Shown piece by piece: positions 63,770 to 64,000 of a stretch of DNA of 64,000 nt. Source of the stretch: Enchytraeus crypticus (Eukaryota > Annelida > Clitellata > Enchytraeida > Enchytraeidae); contig CAJHZI010000423.1 in NCBI GenBank assembly GCA_905160935.1, positions 2,834,001 through 2,898,000 of the forward strand, given 5' to 3'. The notes beneath the pieces are model-generated. The model saw nothing but the letters and a program-made list of their open reading frames with translations. It made no database searches and was not told where the DNA came from. Position 1 is the stretch's first letter, and each line of letters starts with the position of its first letter. The position numbers were made by a program, and so were the translations under genes.

Positions 63770-63985
63770 GGAAACTCTATGACATGAGTGGGGTAACGGC
63801 ACGAAGGATAAAACGGCTGTTCATGAGGTCATGGGATCAAATCCCAGTAGAGCTGATTGCAGAGAGTAAATTCTCGGACATTCACTGGACTGGCAATATT
63901 GCCAGTGACTAACGCTTAACCATCAGACATTAAAAGTGCTAGATGTCATCTCAGCTGATCATTCAGCATTCAGTGAGCTTATTTC
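63770..63985 (+). mobile_element. tRNA-derived SINE, family A subfamily
   Basis: 'atgagtggggtaacggcacg', 'gggatcaaatcccagtaga', 'attctcggacattcactgga', 'ttaaccatcagacattaaa'. Consistent differences from the other copies suggest an older or separate subfamily. Confidence 0.7.
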
Positions 63986-64000
63986 GATCTGTTTTTCGAT

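Larger units (their letters stand above)
63358..64000. other. TBK1-like intron running off the window
   Basis: No coding sequence seen. A (TA)n microsatellite lies at 63662-63740 and a diverged SINE A copy at 63770-63985 (gggatcaaatcccagtagag as B box). Confidence 0.65.

Overview
This is intron-rich, AT-rich animal DNA holding seven recognisable protein genes with clean GT-AG or GC-AG introns, many (TA)n and (GA)n microsatellites and several SINE-like families. A caveolin, an ILKAP phosphatase, a TBK1/IKK-epsilon kinase and filamin-type Ig repeats place it in Metazoa. Intron size and repeat content suggest an invertebrate such as a lophotrochozoan or a non-vertebrate deuterostome. I cannot name the species.

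Layout: PDCL (+, last two visible exons, 662-1963); caveolin (-, complete, 4959-9460); a long repeat-rich gap with an NRF1-like promoter patch; a filamin-repeat protein of about 1,892 residues (-, 15986-29017); ILKAP (+, 32037-38943, first exon unresolved); TRNT1, the CCA-adding enzyme (-, complete, 40466-46620); EEF2KMT (+, complete, 48333-55118); a decayed LINE reverse transcriptase piece (-, 57480-58110); and the C-terminal part of a TBK1-like kinase (-, 59365-63357), whose 5' part lies beyond the right edge. Genes alternate in direction. Filamin-like/ILKAP and TRNT1/EEF2KMT are head-to-head pairs. PDCL/caveolin, ILKAP/TRNT1 and EEF2KMT/TBK1 converge. I see no operon-like or shared-pathway logic.

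The most striking pattern is that tandem repeat arrays sit exactly on splice junctions and copy the splice signal together with the first or last exon bases. I see this in PDCL, caveolin (two junctions), the filamin-like gene, ILKAP, EEF2KMT and TBK1, and another array starts at the TBK1 stop codon. The real junction is the innermost unit and the other units are decoy splice sites. I recall a similar class of boundary-spanning minisatellites reported from amphioxus under the name 'mirages', but cannot check it here.

Other notable points are the filamin-like architecture (an 1,183-codon single-exon disordered head followed by four filamin repeats and no visible actin-binding domain), three GC-AG introns, frame breaks in the TBK1-like gene partly at six-base homopolymers, and two related long-TIR non-autonomous DNA transposons plus one long palindromic element. 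Exon limits were worked out by hand from splice consensus, phase and family alignment; no database was searched.
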